64,000 nt of DNA from an uncultured Eubacterium sp. (lineage in GTDB: Bacteria > Bacillota > Clostridia > Peptostreptococcales > Anaerovoracaceae): NCBI GenBank assembly GCA_937966095.1, contig CALCKF010000102.1:1-64000 (forward strand), in the 5' to 3' direction. A program made the translations under genes and the position numbers. The notes beneath the pieces were generated by a model. That model was given only the letters and a program-made list of their open reading frames with translations, searched no databases and had not been told where the DNA came from. The first letter of the stretch is position 1. Each line of letters begins with the position of its first letter. Of this stretch, positions 45,656 to 54,358 are shown one piece after another.

Positions 45656-48595
45656 ATGCAGTTACATAATGATAAAATAACAACATTGCAGACAGCAATC
45701 CAGACAGCATATCTGGATCATACTATAAATTCTAATCTGGCATATCGACCGGAATTTATTTCAAATAATTATAAGCTTGGGAAAAAAGTTCTTGTTTCAA
45801 TTGAAGAAGAATTACAAAGATGTGAAGAATTTTTTATCAGTGTCGCTTTTATTACCAAGAGCGGAATTACGCCACTTCTTCAGACTTTAAAAGATCTGGA
45901 ACAAAGAAATATTCCGGGGAAAATCCTGACGACAAATTATCTTATGTTCAGTGAACCAGAGGCCCTGGAAAAGCTGGCAGGATTAAAAAACATCGAATTG
46001 AAAATGTTTGTTACTGGTGCAGAAACCGGCGGATTTCATACAAAGGGATATATTTTTCGTGAAGAAGAAATTTATCGGATTATTATCGGAAGTTCCAATA
46101 TGACACTCAGTGCCATTACAAAGAACAAAGAGTGGAATACCAAAATTGTCTCTACAGAACAGGGTGAGTTGACGCAGTCAGTTTTACAGGAATTCGATGA
46201 GTTATGGCGGGATGAGCATTCCTTAGCTTTTGAAGATTTTATTGATGCTTACCGTCAAGAGTATCTGAATGAAAAAATGATTCGTAAGCAGAAGCAGCAG
46301 GCGGTATCAGAGCAGGTCGTAGAGCTTGAAAATTATCGGTTAAAGCCCAATAAGATGCAGGTCGCTTTTGTGAAAAATGTAATGGAAATGAGAGCACAGA
46401 ACATAGATAAAGCTCTTCTTTTAAGTAGTACAGGGACAGGAAAATCCCTGGCTTCCGCATTTATGCTGCGGGAGATGGGGACAAGAAGGGCTCTGTTTAT
46501 TGTTCACAGAGAGCAGATTGCCAAGCAGACATTGAAAAGTTACAAAAGAGTTTTTGGATCATCAAGAACTTACGGACTTTTATCAGGAAATAGCAGAGAG
46601 TTGGGGGTAGAATTTTTATTTGCCACTATGCAGATGATGTCGAAAGAAGAAATTAGGTCTCATTATAGTCCAGAGGACTTTGATGTTATTATTCTGGACG
46701 AATGTCATCATGTGGGTGCAGAGAGCTACCAGAAGATTATGCAGTATTTCAAGCCAAAGTTCTGGCTGGGAATGACTGCTAGTCCGGATACCAATCAGTA
46801 TGATATCTATTCGATTTTTGATCATCATATTGCCTATGAAATACGTCTTCAGCAGGCTCTTGAGGAAGATTTACTATGCCCTTTCCATTATTTTGGAATT
46901 ACAGATTTGGAAATAAATGGAGAAGTATTTGATGATAATGCGGGCGTAAAGAACTTTTTGAATCTGATTTCTGATGCCCGAGTCGATTATGTGATTGACA
47001 AGGCAAATTATTATGGATTTAGCGGAGACCGAGTAAAAGGGCTGATTTTCTGCAGCCGAAAAGATGAGGCAAAAGAATTGTCGAAAAAGTTTAATGAGCG
47101 TGGATTGAGAACGGAGGTTCTGACTGGAGAAGATACTCAGGAACGACGTGAAAGTGTGATTGCCAGACTGACAAATGATGAAGATGGTGAGGATCAGCTG
47201 GATTACATTTTTACCGTAGACATTTTTAATGAAGGTGTCGATATCCCGGAAATCAATCAGGTTATTATGCTAAGACCGACTCAATCTCCGGTAGTGTTTA
47301 TACAGCAGTTAGGCCGAGGACTCAGAAAATATGAAGGAAAAGAATATGTAGTGATTCTTGATTTCATTGGGAATTATATGAACAACTTTATGATTCCTAT
47401 CGCTTTGTCTGGGGACAGAAGCTATAACAAAGACGCAATGCGCCGTTACATCAGAGAAGGAGCCAGAGTTATACCGGGAAGTTCTACTATTCACTTTGAT
47501 GAAATATCAAAAAAGAGAATCTATGCGTCTATTGATACAGCAAGAACCAATGATATGAAGCTGCTTAGAGAATCTTATAAAACTTTGAAATATAAATTGG
47601 GAAGGATTCCAACAATAGGGGATTTTAAAAAATTCGGATCTGTAGACGTGACAAAAATTTTTGAAAAGTGTGGATCTTATCATAACTTTTTGAAAAAATA
47701 TGAAACAGAATATCAGGTGCATCTGACGAATCAGGAAGAAATTATAATAGAATATTTTTCAAAGAAACTGATAGCTTACAAAAGAATTCATGAGCTGGAA
47801 ATGCTGAGAATGCTGATCAGTAGGGAAAATCGTCTTTTGCAATATCGGAAGCTCCTGCAGGAAAAATATCATGTTGGCATGAATGAACAGGTAGAGAGAT
47901 CGGTGATCCGCAATCTGAAAAATGAATTTCCGAAAGAAGAAGAGCGGCGTAAATATTCGGACTGTGATCTTGTAGAAAAAAATACAGATGGAAGCTATTC
48001 TCTTTCCTCAAAATTTCAGAAGGCACTCTTGAATAAAAACTTTAGGCAGATGATCTTGGAATTGTTGGATTTTGGTATAGAACAGTGGAAGGAAAAGTAT
48101 GGACAAATTTATAGAGATACCAATTTCACATTATATCAAAAATATACATATGAAGATGTATGTCGTTTGCTTAACTGGAACAAAAACTTAAATGCTCAGA
48201 ATATTGGAGGCTATTATTATGATAGTGATACGAAGACGCTTCCTGTATTTATTAATTACTACAAAACAGAAGATGCAATTGCTTATGAAGATCGTTTTGT
48301 ATCGGAAAGTCATTTAATTGCACTTTCCAAACATCCAAGAAAAATTACATCCAGCGATGCTGTTCATATTTACAAGCAGTCTGAAGAGGATAAAAATAAT
48401 CGGATTTTTCTGTTTGTCAGAAAAAATAAGGATGATAATGAAGCAAAAGAGTTCTATTTTCTGGGGGAAATCTTTGCAGAGGGAACTCCGAGACAGATTT
48501 ACATGGAAAAAACAAAGGACAATGCCTTTGAGATAGACTATCGATTAGACGTGCCGGTAAGAAGTGATATCTATGATTATATTGTGAGTGATTGA
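45656..48595 (+). CDS. PLD-nuclease/helicase fusion (DUF3427 type)
   Basis: The 979-residue protein begins with a phospholipase D-like nuclease domain: FHTKGYIF with H128 and K130, then IIIGSSNMT. A superfamily 2 helicase follows, with Walker A STGTGKS (258-264), DECHH (348-352), GMTASP and the C-terminal lobe VDIFNEGVDIPEINQVIML and QLGRGLRK. A long C-terminal region (about 640-979) matches the DUF3427 layout. Such proteins are predicted DNA translocases with an attached nuclease. A strong GAGGAGG site and a 98-base gap suggest its own translation start and perhaps its own promoter. It is the largest gene of the cassette. Confidence 0.8.
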   Translation: MQLHNDKITTLQTAIQTAYLDHTINSNLAYRPEFISNNYKLGKKVLVSIEEELQRCEEFFISVAFITKSGITPLLQTLKDLEQRNIPGKILTTNYLMFSEPEALEKLAGLKNIELKMFVTGAETGGFHTKGYIFREEEIYRIIIGSSNMTLSAITKNKEWNTKIVSTEQGELTQSVLQEFDELWRDEHSLAFEDFIDAYRQEYLNEKMIRKQKQQAVSEQVVELENYRLKPNKMQVAFVKNVMEMRAQNIDKALLLSSTGTGKSLASAFMLREMGTRRALFIVHREQIAKQTLKSYKRVFGSSRTYGLLSGNSRELGVEFLFATMQMMSKEEIRSHYSPEDFDVIILDECHHVGAESYQKIMQYFKPKFWLGMTASPDTNQYDIYSIFDHHIAYEIRLQQALEEDLLCPFHYFGITDLEINGEVFDDNAGVKNFLNLISDARVDYVIDKANYYGFSGDRVKGLIFCSRKDEAKELSKKFNERGLRTEVLTGEDTQERRESVIARLTNDEDGEDQLDYIFTVDIFNEGVDIPEINQVIMLRPTQSPVVFIQQLGRGLRKYEGKEYVVILDFIGNYMNNFMIPIALSGDRSYNKDAMRRYIREGARVIPGSSTIHFDEISKKRIYASIDTARTNDMKLLRESYKTLKYKLGRIPTIGDFKKFGSVDVTKIFEKCGSYHNFLKKYETEYQVHLTNQEEIIIEYFSKKLIAYKRIHELEMLRMLISRENRLLQYRKLLQEKYHVGMNEQVERSVIRNLKNEFPKEEERRKYSDCDLVEKNTDGSYSLSSKFQKALLNKNFRQMILELLDFGIEQWKEKYGQIYRDTNFTLYQKYTYEDVCRLLNWNKNLNAQNIGGYYYDSDTKTLPVFINYYKTEDAIAYEDRFVSESHLIALSKHPRKITSSDAVHIYKQSEEDKNNRIFLFVRKNKDDNEAKEFYFLGEIFAEGTPRQIYMEKTKDNAFEIDYRLDVPVRSDIYDYIVSD

Positions 48596-48640
48596 TGGTA
48601 GAAAACGTAAGAATAACTAAAAGAAACAGAATGGAGAAAT

Positions 48641-49030
48641 GTGATGAAGACTGTACGTGTAGTAGCAGCGGTAATTAGAAAAGATGATAAAATTTTTGCC
48701 ACCCAAAGAGGATATGGAGAATTCAAGGATGGATGGGAATTCCCTGGAGGAAAGATTGAGACTGGAGAATCACCTGAACAGGCCCTTGCCAGAGAAATCA
48801 AAGAAGAGTTGGATACCGATATCAATGTGGGAGAACTGATTGATACAATCGAATACGACTATCCGAACTTTCATCTGTCTATGGACTGCTTTTGGTGCGA
48901 TATTGTGAAAGGTGGATTGGAGTTGAAAGAGCATGAAGCAGCTAAATGGCTGACAAAAGAGAAGTTGTACAGTGTAGAGTGGTTGCCAGCAGATGTGGGA
49001 TTAATTGAAAAGATAAAAAAGGAATTGTAA
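48641..49030 (+). CDS. Nudix hydrolase, MutT-like
   Basis: The 129-residue protein has the complete Nudix box: GGKIETGESPEQALAREI followed by KEELD (residues about 36-58). KTVRVVAAVIRKDDKIFATQRG at the N-terminus is typical of 8-oxo-dGTP or other (d)NTP pyrophosphohydrolases. It starts 45 bases after the PLD-helicase gene on the same strand. A second nucleotide hydrolase beside the MazG-like protein makes nucleotide chemistry a theme of the cassette. A housekeeping sanitation role cannot be excluded. Confidence 0.85.
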   Translation: MMKTVRVVAAVIRKDDKIFATQRGYGEFKDGWEFPGGKIETGESPEQALAREIKEELDTDINVGELIDTIEYDYPNFHLSMDCFWCDIVKGGLELKEHEAAKWLTKEKLYSVEWLPADVGLIEKIKKEL

Positions 49031-49182
49031 GGATTACTGGTATAATCCCAAAGTTCTGTGTATTCTTTGTTTATTTAAGTTGCTGTGAAAGAGGAATTTT
49101 AGGAAATTGAGATAGAGAAGTAGGCAGCGATTGACAAGTCAGTAGAGTTTTCGAAAGAACTGGAGTATAGGAGACCAGTATT

Positions 49183-49968
49183 ATGAATTATTTTGATGAT
49201 GAGTTAAAAATAATAGAGAAAGTACAAAATTTAGAAACAGAATCAGTTTTACTTGCAACATCCAGTGACGAAGAAGCGGAAGTTTTTCAGTCAATATATA
49301 ATAGTGACAAATGGAAAGATTGGATTAATTCTTCTGGAAAGTCTGACCCGCCACCTGATTTTTATAATGATAGATTAGGATTTATGATGGATGTGATGAG
49401 GATAGATGATCACGCATTTGTAAATAAAGACGGTAAGATTATTAATCCTACAAATATGCGGGAAAGTAGAATACAAAAAGAAATTAAACAGAGTGGAATA
49501 CTTGATGTTTTTCCAAATGTTAAATCTATAATGGTGAATGCTATAACTGATTTACCTACAAATGAAGATCATAATTATAGTTTTTATTTAAACAACTTTA
49601 GACGTGTAGTTATGCAACACAATGAAAGCATTGGTTTGTATCGTAAAAACCATCCGGGATACAAGACGATATTTTTGGTTTTTGATGAGTCGAGTGGCTA
49701 TATTGAATCTGAATCTCTTATAAATCAGCATGTGATTAAAGGGTACCCACATTATTGGTTTGCTGATCAGGCTTTTGTAGAAGTTATAAAACGGGTGAGT
49801 GCGGATTTTATTTTTTGGTTTGCACCGTTTAAGTATTATGAATTATTATCAGAACAAAATTTTCCTGAATTGCCCCAGGCATGTATATTCTCATTAAAGA
49901 ATTTAAGCAAATTAATTGCTAAACCGATAAAATATGAAGCAAATTTAATGAGGAGTGCAGAAAAATGA
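49183..49968 (+). CDS. Uncharacterised island protein
   Basis: The 261-residue protein has no family I recognise, no signal peptide and no membrane segment. It is aromatic-rich and acidic and contains YKTIFLVFDESSGYIESES near residue 165, which could be a beta-strand and active-site turn. AGGAG precedes the ATG. The frame stays open for 33 more codons after the TGA stop at 49966-49968, to 50067, so the present stop may be a nonsense change. It is AT-rich like the SMEK gene rather than like the cassette just before it. Confidence 0.5.
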   Translation: MNYFDDELKIIEKVQNLETESVLLATSSDEEAEVFQSIYNSDKWKDWINSSGKSDPPPDFYNDRLGFMMDVMRIDDHAFVNKDGKIINPTNMRESRIQKEIKQSGILDVFPNVKSIMVNAITDLPTNEDHNYSFYLNNFRRVVMQHNESIGLYRKNHPGYKTIFLVFDESSGYIESESLINQHVIKGYPHYWFADQAFVEVIKRVSADFIFWFAPFKYYELLSEQNFPELPQACIFSLKNLSKLIAKPIKYEANLMRSAEK

Positions 49969-50188
49969 GATGGGTACAATATTGAAATTGAATACCTTGA
50001 GAAAGTTTTGAGTAAAAATAGGGAATGGATAGATACTAAAAAGAGAAAGAAAAGTTTTTTGCAATAATGTCGTGATGTTTATTCATAGGCAATTGGTAAA
50101 ATGAACAAGAAAAATCCATTAAGTTAGCGAATTATTAAATGGAGAATATAGAAAAGGATTTTGAATATATTATTCAGTAGCTGTTAAT

Positions 50189-50395
50189 TTAATTATGAAA
50201 TCTCACGATTTTATTCAAATCATCACATTCCAAAATTCTTGAAAGTTTCTCCAGGGTGTTCAGTGTAATGTTCTTATTCTTTTTCAGAGAATCCAAGGTT
50301 TTATTATCGATACCGCTTTTTAAAAGCTGGTACTGAGTGATCCCTTTTTGTTCCATGGTTTCCCATAGTGGACTAAAATCTATCATATTGAACAC
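50189..50395 (-). CDS. Small XRE-family HTH regulator
   Basis: The 68-residue protein is a single Cro/CI-type helix-turn-helix domain: DFSPLWETMEQKGITQYQLLK, then GIDNKTLDSLKKNKNITLNT and LEKLSRILECD. It is divergent from the next gene. A perfect inverted repeat and a sigma-A promoter lie between them, so it probably represses the rightward promoter. GGGGTG precedes the ATG on the minus strand. Confidence 0.85.
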   Translation of the reverse strand: MFNMIDFSPLWETMEQKGITQYQLLKSGIDNKTLDSLKKNKNITLNTLEKLSRILECDDLNKIVRFHN

Positions 50396-50444
50396 CCCTT
50401 TCCGTTTAAAGATAATTCAATTATAGGGTCTACCGTTGGAAAAC

Positions 50445-50477
50445 AGTATTGTGGAGATATTCACAATACTATATAAT
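50445..50477 (+). promoter_or_regulatory. Rightward promoter with overlapping operator
   Basis: TTGTGG (50449-50454), a 17-base spacer and TATAAT (50472-50477) form a promoter. The perfect inverted repeat AGTATTGTG/CACAATACT (50445-50453 and 50462-50470) covers the -35 box and most of the spacer, a classic repressor position. The divergent XRE protein is the obvious candidate ligand. Confidence 0.7.
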
Positions 50478-50503
50478 AGATATGTGAACGGGAGGATCCT
50501 ATT

Positions 50504-50857
50504 ATGCATGAAGGGGAAAAAATAAATAAGAGACTATGTAAATTTTTTATTGAGATATTTGAATTCACAGATGAACAATTAGCAGCGATAGATTGTCAAA
50601 TTCCCATGACACAAGAGATTTATGATTCTATCCTGGATTGTTGCATGGAACTGGGAACGGCTGCGGATGATTTGTTTTATAGGATGTTACTTGAGTATCC
50701 GGACTTTCTGTCTGTTTACGCCCAGAAAATAGAAGATGAAGTAAACGAGAAATATGCAGATATAGATATACCAGAATCTTCCCCGGAAGAATTAGATGCT
50801 GGCTGGAAAGATCTATGTCAAAGAATCCGGGAAAAATACGGAGAAGATGCAATATAA
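50504..50857 (+). CDS. Small acidic island protein, unknown
   Basis: The 117-residue acidic protein is predicted helical and has no motif I recognise. GGGAGGA lies 8 bases before the ATG and a strong terminator follows at 50895, so it looks like a real single-gene unit. It is driven by the operator-controlled promoter opposite the XRE gene. Such genes between a regulator and the mobility region are often element-encoded accessory factors, but no function can be assigned. Confidence 0.6.
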   Translation: MHEGEKINKRLCKFFIEIFEFTDEQLAAIDCQIPMTQEIYDSILDCCMELGTAADDLFYRMLLEYPDFLSVYAQKIEDEVNEKYADIDIPESSPEELDAGWKDLCQRIREKYGEDAI

Positions 50858-50894
50858 TAAAATGTATTTTCAATCATAAGTGAATATGGACGAT

Positions 50895-50928
50895 ACGCAT
50901 TCAGTTTGAAACTGGGTGCGTTTTTTTT
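50895..50928 (+). terminator. Intrinsic terminator
   Basis: ACGCA-TT-CAGTTT pairs with AAACTG-GG-TGCGT (two wobble pairs inside), followed by eight T residues. It ends the 50504-50857 unit. Confidence 0.85.
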
Positions 50929-51498
50929 GCCTTTTTTAAATATCCTATCTCCAAACACTGTATAATCCTCGGATTTCCTTTCTATAAGTGAGGGGAAATA
51001 TTTTTTGAAGAAGAAAATTAAAAAGATTTTTAGAATCCCTTGTATTTCTGCCTCTGACGATTGGGTTAAGTGAGGGGATCTTTAAAGAATAAAAAAGATA
51101 AGAGCGGATCTGGTTGATAAGAATAAAATTTATTTCTTTTTGACCCTGTATAATGGCCGCTCCCGGTTACGTTAAGTGAGGGGGTAGATATTATAGAGCA
51201 AGATCCACCCGTGTTAAGCGGTTATGCCATTCCTGGCAGTCCACTAACTTACAGGTTGAGCTCTTGATGGGGATTTTCCCAGAGCAAGATCCACCCCGTA
51301 ATACACTATCGTGTTTTCCTGTGTAGGGCTCTTGCTTGGGATTTCGATTCCTCATACCCTCGATGATCTGCCGGTCTGGCAGATATTGGCGTCCACTGGA
51401 AAGTGGGACGCAGCACAAAAGGAAGATTCCGGCAGGACTGCCGGTTCTCCAATTTGTGATGTTACTGAAGTAACAGAAAAGAGAAGAAAGGAGGAGCC
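50929..51498. other. Candidate origin of transfer (oriT) with direct repeats
   Basis: No gene fits here. TAAGTGAGGGG occurs three times on the + strand (50985, 51067, 51173), each preceded exactly 24 bases upstream by a TAT(A/T)(A/T) box (50961, 51043, 51149). AGAGCAAGATCCACCC occurs twice (51195 and 51281), and a partial inverted copy (CTCTTGCT) lies at about 51328. Phased repeats just upstream of mobC are typical of oriT regions, but the nick site is not identified. Confidence 0.5.
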
Positions 51499-51885
51499 AT
51501 GAGAAAAAAGAGATTAGACCGGGAACTGAACCACCCGCATTTTGTCGGAGTCCGGCTGTCCGATATTGAGCTGGAACTTCTGGACAGGAAGGCGGAGATC
51601 CTGGGGGTGTCCAGATCCGAATACCTGCGGAAACTTTTGGTGGAAAAGGAAATCGTGCATCGGGTAGAAGTGGTCGCCGATATGGAAGAACTGCGAAGTC
51701 TGGTGGGGGCATATGGAAAGATCGGTGTGAACCTGAATCAGATCGCACGGTACTTCAATACGGGCGGGGAGCGTTCACTGGCTATGAAAGATGAAATCCG
51801 TCACTGTATTGCGGAATTGTTTGCACTCAGGGAAGAAGTGTTGAAGATGGCAGGGGATTTTGAACGGGATTATCGGGGCGGTTAA
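51499..51885 (+). CDS. mobC: Mobilization relaxosome protein MobC
   Basis: The 128-residue protein has an N-terminal ribbon-helix-helix (FVGVRLSDIELELLDRKAEILGVSRSEYLRKLL) and the MobC family block YGKIGVNLNQIARYFNTGG near residue 75. MobC proteins bind oriT and help a relaxase open the DNA. A relaxase gene normally follows; here only about 200 bases of non-coding DNA separate it from the next small gene, so the relaxase has been lost or is supplied by another element. GGAGG precedes the ATG. Confidence 0.8.
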   Translation: MRKKRLDRELNHPHFVGVRLSDIELELLDRKAEILGVSRSEYLRKLLVEKEIVHRVEVVADMEELRSLVGAYGKIGVNLNQIARYFNTGGERSLAMKDEIRHCIAELFALREEVLKMAGDFERDYRGG

Positions 51886-52089
51886 AGTAGTCCAGATGAA
51901 TTGTTCCAAAACGATACCGAAACACGACCAAACAGCGTTTTCTGCCGTCAGATAGGATAAACCCCAGGCAAATATATTTGAGGTCAAAAAAGCCTGTTGT
52001 AAAGGGCAAAAAATGCAAAAAATGATACCGAAACGCGACCATATTTCGCTGTCCTGTACCAGGTACTGGCAGGATGGCAGGAAGGAGGA

Positions 52090-52305
52090 ATGTCTGTGCC
52101 GAGAATGAGCAAGAAAAGAAAACAGGAATTGGCTTTTTTTCTCAATGAAAGAGGGCGCATCGCCCACAATGATACCTGTAGGAAATGTGTTGGAGACTGC
52201 AAGCAGAGTTTCCGGACTGTGATTGTCTGTTGCCCCAGCTATGAATCCAAGCGAAGCCGTCGGCGGAAGATCAGACAGAAACAAAAGGATGGATGTGAAG
52301 AATAA
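52090..52305 (+). CDS. Small cysteine-rich element protein
   Basis: The 71-residue basic protein has four clustered cysteines (CRKCVGDCKQSF and then VCCPSY), which may bind zinc. Small proteins with this motif are common next to replication genes of Firmicute integrative elements; their function is not known to me. GGAGGA precedes the ATG. Its end overlaps the start region of the RepA-like gene. Confidence 0.6.
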   Translation: MSVPRMSKKRKQELAFFLNERGRIAHNDTCRKCVGDCKQSFRTVIVCCPSYESKRSRRRKIRQKQKDGCEE

Positions 52306-53035
52306 AGATCAAATGGTATACATGACGGATCAGACCCAGATTCCGGTGTATCTTCCTTACCCACGGTTTCTGCTGGGGATGAATCTGACTCAGACAGCCA
52401 AGGTTCTGTATGCTCTGTTGCTGGATCGGGCGAGCCTTTCCAGGAAGACAGGGTGGAAGGATGAGGAAGGCCACATTTTTGTGGTTTATCCCATTGCTTA
52501 TCTGGATGACGATCTTAGAAAGAGTCACATGACTGTAAAAAAGGCATTGAATGAACTGGAAGAAGCCGGACTTCTGGTGAGAAAAAAACAGGGATTTTCA
52601 AAACCGAATCTGCTGTATATCAAAATCCCGGCAGAGGGAAAGAAAAGTTTCCCTGTGAAGGATAGAAAAGTGTCCCTCAAAGGGAAAGAAGATGATACTT
52701 ATGAGGGAAAGAAACCTGTCCCTGTGATGGATAGAAAAGTATCCCCTAATTACTTAAATAATAGTTACTTGATATATAGTCAAACAAATAAAGAGAGAGA
52801 AGCGCGCTCTGCCTATGGCGAATATCACAATGTGTTTCTCTCCGAAACAGAATATGGAGAATTGAAACAGGAGATCCGGGAATTAGACAGGCTGATCGAG
52901 GAGCTGTCCAGTTATATGCGTTCCAGTGGAAGGCAATATGCTGATCATGCCGTTACCTTGAGAAGATGGGCAGAACGGTCAGCTCCGGTAAAAACCATTC
53001 CGGAGTATACCTGCAGTGAGGAGGAAAGTCTATGA
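52289..53035 (+). CDS. RepA-type replication initiator
   Basis: The protein of about 248 residues has the RepA N-terminal winged-helix domain found in initiators of Firmicute plasmids and integrative elements: IPVYLPYPRFLLGMNLTQTAKVLYALLLDRASLS, then KSHMTVKKALNELEEAGLLVRKKQG. The middle is a low-complexity KGKE- and KKPV-type linker. The start is uncertain: ATG 52289 (AAAGGA just before) is chosen because the family begins close to IPVYLPYP, but a frame extends up to 52223. Its stop overlaps the start of the DnaC-like gene, as initiator and helicase-loader genes often do. Confidence 0.75.
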   Translation: MDVKNKDQMVYMTDQTQIPVYLPYPRFLLGMNLTQTAKVLYALLLDRASLSRKTGWKDEEGHIFVVYPIAYLDDDLRKSHMTVKKALNELEEAGLLVRKKQGFSKPNLLYIKIPAEGKKSFPVKDRKVSLKGKEDDTYEGKKPVPVMDRKVSPNYLNNSYLIYSQTNKEREARSAYGEYHNVFLSETEYGELKQEIRELDRLIEELSSYMRSSGRQYADHAVTLRRWAERSAPVKTIPEYTCSEEESL

Positions 53036-53886
53036 ACAAGGTGGTAGAAGAAACAGTAAAGAACATGATGCAATCGGGAGAAAGAACCGGGGAAGATTAC
53101 ATCGGAGAAGACGGGCTTCTGTATTGTGGACAATGCCATGAACCGAAGGAGGCTTATTTCAATCAGGAAAAAGTCGGAGTTTTGGGAATAAAAAAACATC
53201 CGCGTGAATGTGAGTGCCGGAGGCAAAAGAGAAAAGAAGAGGAACAGTACCGGGAACAGCAGCGCCATGAAGCTGTAGTCAGAGAATTGAAGGAACATTG
53301 TTTCTCGGATAGATCCATGAAGGAATGGACATTTAAGAATGATAAGGGACTTTCCGAAAATACCGTGCTTGCAAAGCTTTATGTGAAAGACTGGGAAACA
53401 ATGAAGGCGGAAAATACAGGATACCTCTTCTGGGGAGCAGTGGGAACCGGGAAAAGTTTTCTGGCGGGCTGTATTGCCAACGCACTGTTGGAACAGGAGA
53501 TAGAAGTACGTATGAACAATTTTGCGGAAGTGCTGAATGATCTGTCTGCTAATTTTTCAGAGAAGAATACATACATAAAAAATCTGTGCAGAGTTCCGTT
53601 GCTGATTCTGGATGATTTTGGAATGGAGCGGGGGACAGAGTACGGACTGGAACAGATCTATGCGGTGATCGATGGCAGATATCGGAGTGGGAAGCCCCTG
53701 ATCGCGACGACCAATCTGACACTGCAGGAGTTAAAGAATCCGCAGGATACAGCGCATGCCAGGATTTATGACCGGCTGCTGGAGATGTGCGTGCCGGTTC
53801 AGTTTAAAGGGGAGAGTTTCCGGAAACGTACAGCTCAGGAAAAGCTGGGACGGATGCAGAAAAGAGTAAAGGAGGAGATGAGGTAA
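53032..53886 (+). CDS. DnaC/IstB-like ATPase (helicase loader)
   Basis: The 284-residue AAA+ ATPase has Walker A FWGAVGTGKSFLAG near residue 130 and Walker B LLILDDFGMERGTEYG near residue 200. An N-terminal cysteine motif (YCGQCHEPKEA, then CECRRQK) may bind zinc. Proteins of this type load the replicative helicase at element origins. It overlaps the RepA-like gene by 4 bases, and the excisionase-like gene follows directly. Confidence 0.85.
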   Translation: MNKVVEETVKNMMQSGERTGEDYIGEDGLLYCGQCHEPKEAYFNQEKVGVLGIKKHPRECECRRQKRKEEEQYREQQRHEAVVRELKEHCFSDRSMKEWTFKNDKGLSENTVLAKLYVKDWETMKAENTGYLFWGAVGTGKSFLAGCIANALLEQEIEVRMNNFAEVLNDLSANFSEKNTYIKNLCRVPLLILDDFGMERGTEYGLEQIYAVIDGRYRSGKPLIATTNLTLQELKNPQDTAHARIYDRLLEMCVPVQFKGESFRKRTAQEKLGRMQKRVKEEMR

Positions 53887-54081
53887 ATGAGACAGACAAA
53901 AGAAAGAGAGAGCAGCTGCCGTCTGGCAGTGGATATTGAAGGTCTGGCCGCTATGCTTTCCTGCGGACAGATGACTGCAAGGAAGATTGCGGAAGATGCG
54001 GGAGCCCGGATCACCATCGGCCGCCGGGTATTGTATTCCGTACAGAAAGTGGAAAAATACCTGGAAGCAATAGCGGAATAG
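53887..54081 (+). CDS. xis: Excisionase-like small HTH protein
   Basis: The 64-residue protein has a MerR-like winged helix as in Tn916-type excisionases: LAAMLSCGQMTARKIAEDAG, then ITIGRRVLYSVQKVEKYLEAI. It sits just before the integrase gene, the usual place for a recombination directionality factor. It starts directly after the stop of the DnaC-like gene. The symbol reflects position and fold, not proof of activity. Confidence 0.75.
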   Translation: MRQTKERESSCRLAVDIEGLAAMLSCGQMTARKIAEDAGARITIGRRVLYSVQKVEKYLEAIAE

Positions 54082-54358
54082 AGCAACACGAATGTGCGTG
54101 GGGTTGGTTTTGTGCTATACTTTTCATAGACAGGACAAGACCATTCCCCACAACAGGGAGGTGTGAGTATTACAGAAGTAACAGTTCAGCACGCGCCATT
54201 CGCAAAACCGCACTTACGTGCTAATGATGGCTGTCGCCATTGTTTTGCTCATTCACGGGCGCTCATCACATCTGGATGTCAGTCACCGGATTTTTATGCA
54301 AGCATAAATCCGTCTCCTGGCACCAGATGGCTGAACTGTTCCAGAAAGGAATGGTTTT
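54082..54358. other. Non-coding leader between excisionase and integrase
   Basis: No convincing gene. A near-perfect inverted repeat at 54286-54311 (CGGATTTTTATGC and GCATAAATCCG around AA) lies 48 bases before the integrase start and could control integrase expression. AAAGGA at 54345-54350 is a strong ribosome binding site for a GTG at 54359. Confidence 0.5.

Noticed and set aside
45656..48595. PLD-helicase as part of BREX, DISARM or a type I restriction enzyme
   Set aside because: No PglX, PglZ, BrxC, DrmA or HsdM/HsdS gene is nearby. The domain order is that of DUF3427 proteins.
50929..51300. Repeats as a CRISPR array
   Set aside because: The words are short, unevenly spaced (82 and 106 bases) and not palindromic, and no cas gene is in the window.
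51191..51748. Minus-strand frame of 185 codons over the oriT-like region and mobC
   Set aside because: It is antisense to mobC and across repeated non-coding DNA, with no recognisable protein features.
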